From contig CM022670.1 in assembly GCA_012295275.1 (NCBI GenBank), forward strand, positions 34,073,801-34,137,800: a stretch of DNA of 64,000 bases, written 5' to 3'. Below are positions 54,813 through 64,000 of this stretch, one piece after another. A program made the translations under genes and the position numbers. This stretch comes from Chrysomallon squamiferum. Taxonomy: Eukaryota; Mollusca; Gastropoda; Neomphalida; Peltospiridae. Within the stretch, counting starts at the first letter, position 1. Each line of letters starts with the position of its first letter. The notes beneath the pieces were generated by a model. That model was not told where the DNA came from. It ran no database searches and saw only the letters and a program-made list of their open reading frames with translations.

Positions 54813-55793
54813 CATTAATTTAATTATGACAATTTTTTAACCACATTGACCCCTCCTGATCCTCAAATACTGAAAAGCGTTGAAGATCTTTGCTAATGTT
54901 ATTATTACCTTTGTGATTACACCAAGACATCATCTCTGATAATTCTTTCATAAGTTATAAGCAAAATCTGATAAAAGTCAAGTCATTTTAAAATGAAAAC
55001 AACAAGCCACTTGATTATAAGTTCTTTATTAAGATTTCAGAATATTTATCTGGTGACAAAGGATCCACTTGACAAGTGTTAACTGGTATGGTATCATCTT
55101 GTTTGAATAAAAACAGCAGTTAATATAATTATATGTGACAACAAAAGATGAATGAATATAAATAAAACATTTAATGATTTTTAAAAATCAACAGCAGTTA
55201 ATCATACTAACCAGTTAAACAGCAAAATACATTATTATTATTATTAATTTTGTTCATTTTAATTGAAATTATATATATATATACAGTTTTGAATTCAGTT
55301 ATGAAAGAAAGAAAATATTTTAAATATTTAATTTTACTGATTAATTTTACTAAAATTACATTATTATTATTAAGTTTTTTATTAAACAGAAAAGATAAAA
55401 AAATTAATTAGCAATTTGCAGAACAGCCATTATATAAATAGTTGATATGTTTTACAAGTAAAATATATTGATAAAATAATCTGCAAAAAACTATCAGAGA
55501 CCAGATGTGATGTACAAAATAACCATCCTTGATATTTAAGACTATGCCACTGATTTCAGTGATGATAATTTTGTCAACCACAGCTAAGTGGATAAAATTT
55601 CTGAAAATACAACGCTACTGCTAATTATTTAGAGACAGAGAACACAGAAGATACATACACATTTGAAAGATCCTTTATCACAAGGTAAACAAATTCTGTT
55701 GTTAAAACGTTGCACGAAATTTTGTGACCTTCTACTGTACTCAGTCTTGTAGAAAATTGAATGATATTAAATTCCATAAATTACATTTTAAAC

Positions 55794-55836
<43 letters not shown>

Positions 55837-56643
55837 AATAAATAAAAATAAATTTCTATTAACAACCTACCCTACCAAAAACAAATTTATTTTACCCATT
55901 TTTAGTTTTATATAATATGTCGAACATGACAGAAAATCTCTAAATTAACTAGTTAGTTTTTGACTAATATTTATTTAAAATTCAAAAACAAATAAATCAC
56001 CATTAAGAACTACTATTTATTTAATACTATCTGAAAGCTAGAAACCGTAACTACGTAAAGCGTTATTTTAAGTACCAAACAAAATTTAGCAAGAACTGAA
56101 GCCCAGAGAGGTCACATTACGAAATTTATTAAACTCTTCAGATTAAACTGATTAGTTGGGGTATATACTCATATCGAAATTGCCAAAGGAGACGAGTACC
56201 CAAATAAGATATTACCTTAGCCATGCTTATAGGTTTTTAAGTTTCAAATTTAGACACAGAATCCAAGAATTCATCTTAACGTCATGCACACCGAATGATG
56301 ATGGCCCTACAATTAAGTGTATAAATTTTAAAACCGAAGTAATAAGCTCAGGCCAAGCTAATCTTAACGAAAACCGAAGAGTATTTTGGAGCTTTTATAT
56401 AAAATGTTAGACATTGTTTCTCTGTGTATGTTACGTCTTCGTAGCATCAAGAGGGGTTCAGATAAGAGAGAATAACCGCGAACGTTTTAGTCTGTTCGCC
56501 TTCAGGTACGATGGTGGGCATTACGAAAGAAGAAAGCCTCGTTCTGAAACTAAGTCTTGGAGATCTTTTTTTTTGTTAACAGTACGGAGAGAAAACCAAG
56601 GATGCTCTCTTTGGCTGCTTACGGCCCCTCTTGTTGCGCCTGA

Positions 56644-56697
56644 TAATTATCATTCCGACACAGATCTCATTAATTATCATTCCGACATAGATCTCAT
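56644..56697. repeat. Tandem 27-bp duplication
   Basis: Two adjacent copies of TAATTATCATTCCGACACAG plus ATCTCAT, with one mismatch, inside gene-free DNA. Confidence 0.85.
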
Positions 56698-57524
56698 TAC
56701 AAAACATACAAACAAATAATATATGGAACTGAAATGAAATAATAAGGAAATACGGCTTAACTTTGGAAAATGGCCTAAAATTATATATAACAATAATGAT
56801 TACCGAATTTTAAAATTTCTTTTACAATAAATAAATAAATAAATAAATAAACAAATAAATAAAGTGAAATAAAATAAAATTACAATAACAATAAATAAAT
56901 AAATAAATACAAATATTTATTTATTTATTTATTTTAAAGTTTCACCATTGCACATCTTTATGGCTGTGTAATATTTAAAAAGTCGGTAGTGTTAAATGTA
57001 TTGGGGGAAAAAAAATTAATAAATAAATAAATAAATATCCTATATATAATGCTCGAAACAAAATGTCATTTTCAGCGTTTACAATGTTTCAATTTCGAGA
57101 AAACACAAGTAAATAAAAGAATATTTAAAAAAAAAAAAAAAAGGATACCACTTTCACCTCAGTGCTTATTATTATTCTTAAAATAAAATAATTATACATA
57201 ATTTCTTTACTGAATTTTTTTTTTTTTTTTTTATAAATATTTAATATACCTACTGCTTTCCATTATCTGAAAACAAATAAAATTCCATAAATACGATTGT
57301 GATAAGCGACATGTTAAACAGAAAATGAAATAATGGAAATGGCTATAGACAGATTGTCATGATTCCGTAATTGTGTTCAAAAGGGAATGTTTATTATTAC
57401 TTTTTTAAATTTTATTTTATTTTTATTTATTTATTTATTTATTTATTTACTTATGTAAAATTGATGCAACATCCGAATACAAACATGGACTTTACTGAAT
57501 ATATCCGAAGATCGCTGTGAAAAA

Positions 57525-57564
<40 letters not shown>

Positions 57565-57849
57565 TAATATAAAATTAAATAAATAAATTAATTAATTAAT
57601 TAATAATAATAATAATAATAATAAAAGGTTTGTATTATTATATATTGCAAAGTAAATAAGATATTTTTAGACGAAATCTGCATATTTGTCACTTCTGTAA
57701 TTAAAGGAAAAACAGATCGACAAAGACTAATATTTCTGTTTACTGCAGACACTTGTTGTTTTCTATTAATGGCTCTTTTCTCTTTCGTATTTATGGAATC
57801 CTATATTTAAAAGCAAATTAATTTAAAATTGTTTTACATAAATCTTTTC

Positions 57850-57882
<33 letters not shown>

Positions 57883-58065
57883 TATTATTATTACTGGACG
57901 GCTAACTATAGCTAAAAAGTATTTGGTAAAAACAAGCAGTGGTGTTTACTGAAGACTGTATCAGAAATAAACTTTATAATCTTCTTATGTGGAAAGCAGT
58001 GTGTGTCAGTGATGAGAGACGGTTTCGTCACAGCTGGGTACGTAGAGTGCACTTTGTGTGTGACA

Positions 58066-63619
<5,554 letters not shown>

Positions 63620-63945
63620 TGTTGTTACTGGAAATAGAAATAATAAACTAAATATGTTTAAGAAAGAAAATGAATGGAAAAGAAAGAAAAAATGATTGGA
63701 TGGTACCCAGAACTAACAGGTGAGATGTAAACACACCCTCTCCACTTTTTTCTCTAACTAACCATCTAGTATATTAACACTGTCTTACACCCTCAACCCA
63801 AGCTCCAAGACAGCCCAAGACAGCCGTACATGAACCTTTAGTAGATGTAACTATAACTCACACTGTTTACCTCTTGAGTTCCAAACGACAACAAACAGTT
63901 ATAAAGCTATTGAAACTTACCTTTTCTGTAGATCTTGTTTTTGAG
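63620..63945 (-). other. Probable 5' UTR and first intron of the P450 gene
   Basis: Eight bases before the P450 start codon there is a strong 3' splice site on the minus strand (TTTCTATTTCCAG, exon from 63,627). About 290 bases further upstream the minus strand shows a textbook donor, AAAAG|GTAAGTTT (last exon base 63,921). I infer an untranslated first exon starting beyond 63,921 and possibly outside the window. No TATA box is evident. Confidence 0.5.
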
Positions 63946-64000
63946 TTAAGAATAGTTCTTTGGTTGTTTTTTGTTTTGTTTTTTTAACAAATGTTCTTGT

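Larger units (their letters stand above)
52500..58060. other. Intergenic DNA between RCHY1 and the P450 gene
   Basis: It contains a hAT-type MITE, a Tigger-like fragment, a 27-bp duplication and many AAAT and ATTT runs. Short frames at 56,156-56,719 lack family features. The last few hundred bases before 58,066 are probably P450 3' UTR. Confidence 0.55.

Noticed and set aside
56156-56719. Two consecutive plus-strand frames (84 and 101 aa)
   Set aside because: No recognisable domain and no supporting splice pattern. The second includes the 27-bp tandem duplication.

Overview
This window is nuclear DNA from an animal, almost certainly a mollusc and probably a gastropod. The evidence is AT-rich sequence crowded with GA/CT, CA, CATA and trinucleotide microsatellites, small exons with GT-AG introns, a mitochondrial-clan P450 of the kind molluscs carry, intronless orphan 7-TM receptor genes, and a tRNA-derived SINE whose tail resembles the snail and bivalve SINEs I know. 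There are no bacterial, CRISPR or phage features.

Layout. Bases 1-28,800 hold no gene I can support. They consist of microsatellites, low-complexity A/T, a 24-bp satellite (15.66-16.96 kb), small hairpin or MITE-like elements, a hAT-like element (23.42-23.85 kb) and copies of a repeat family built around a GA array. From 28.86 to 35.42 kb there are two intact, intronless, minus-strand paralogues of a divergent seven-transmembrane receptor family. They sit inside an inverted duplication whose arms, about 1.2 kb each, lie at 20.88-22.14 and 38.56-39.78 kb.

The gene-dense part begins at about 41 kb. RMI2, the OB-fold subunit of the BLM-TOP3A-RMI dissolvasome, is on the minus strand (three coding exons, 42,985-45,748). 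A 964-bp hAT-like element with a perfect 8-bp target duplication lies in its second intron, and a decayed coding-like tract follows its stop. RCHY1 (Pirh2-type CHY/RING E3 ligase) is head-to-head with it on the plus strand (eight coding exons, 47,553-52,178). As written, its first exon carries a one-base frameshift in an A run. At the right end a complete mitochondrial-clan cytochrome P450 (11 coding exons, 566 residues, minus strand, 58,066-63,619, with a probable 5' UTR exon near 63.92 kb) finishes the window.

These genes do not form a pathway; they are ordinary eukaryotic neighbours. The receptor pair is the best candidate for something undescribed. It is a tandem, single-exon, lineage-restricted-looking 7-TM family lacking the usual rhodopsin-class signatures, with almost all length change confined to the second extracellular loop. 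Exon boundaries were read by hand and checked for reading-frame phase across every intron. No database search was possible.
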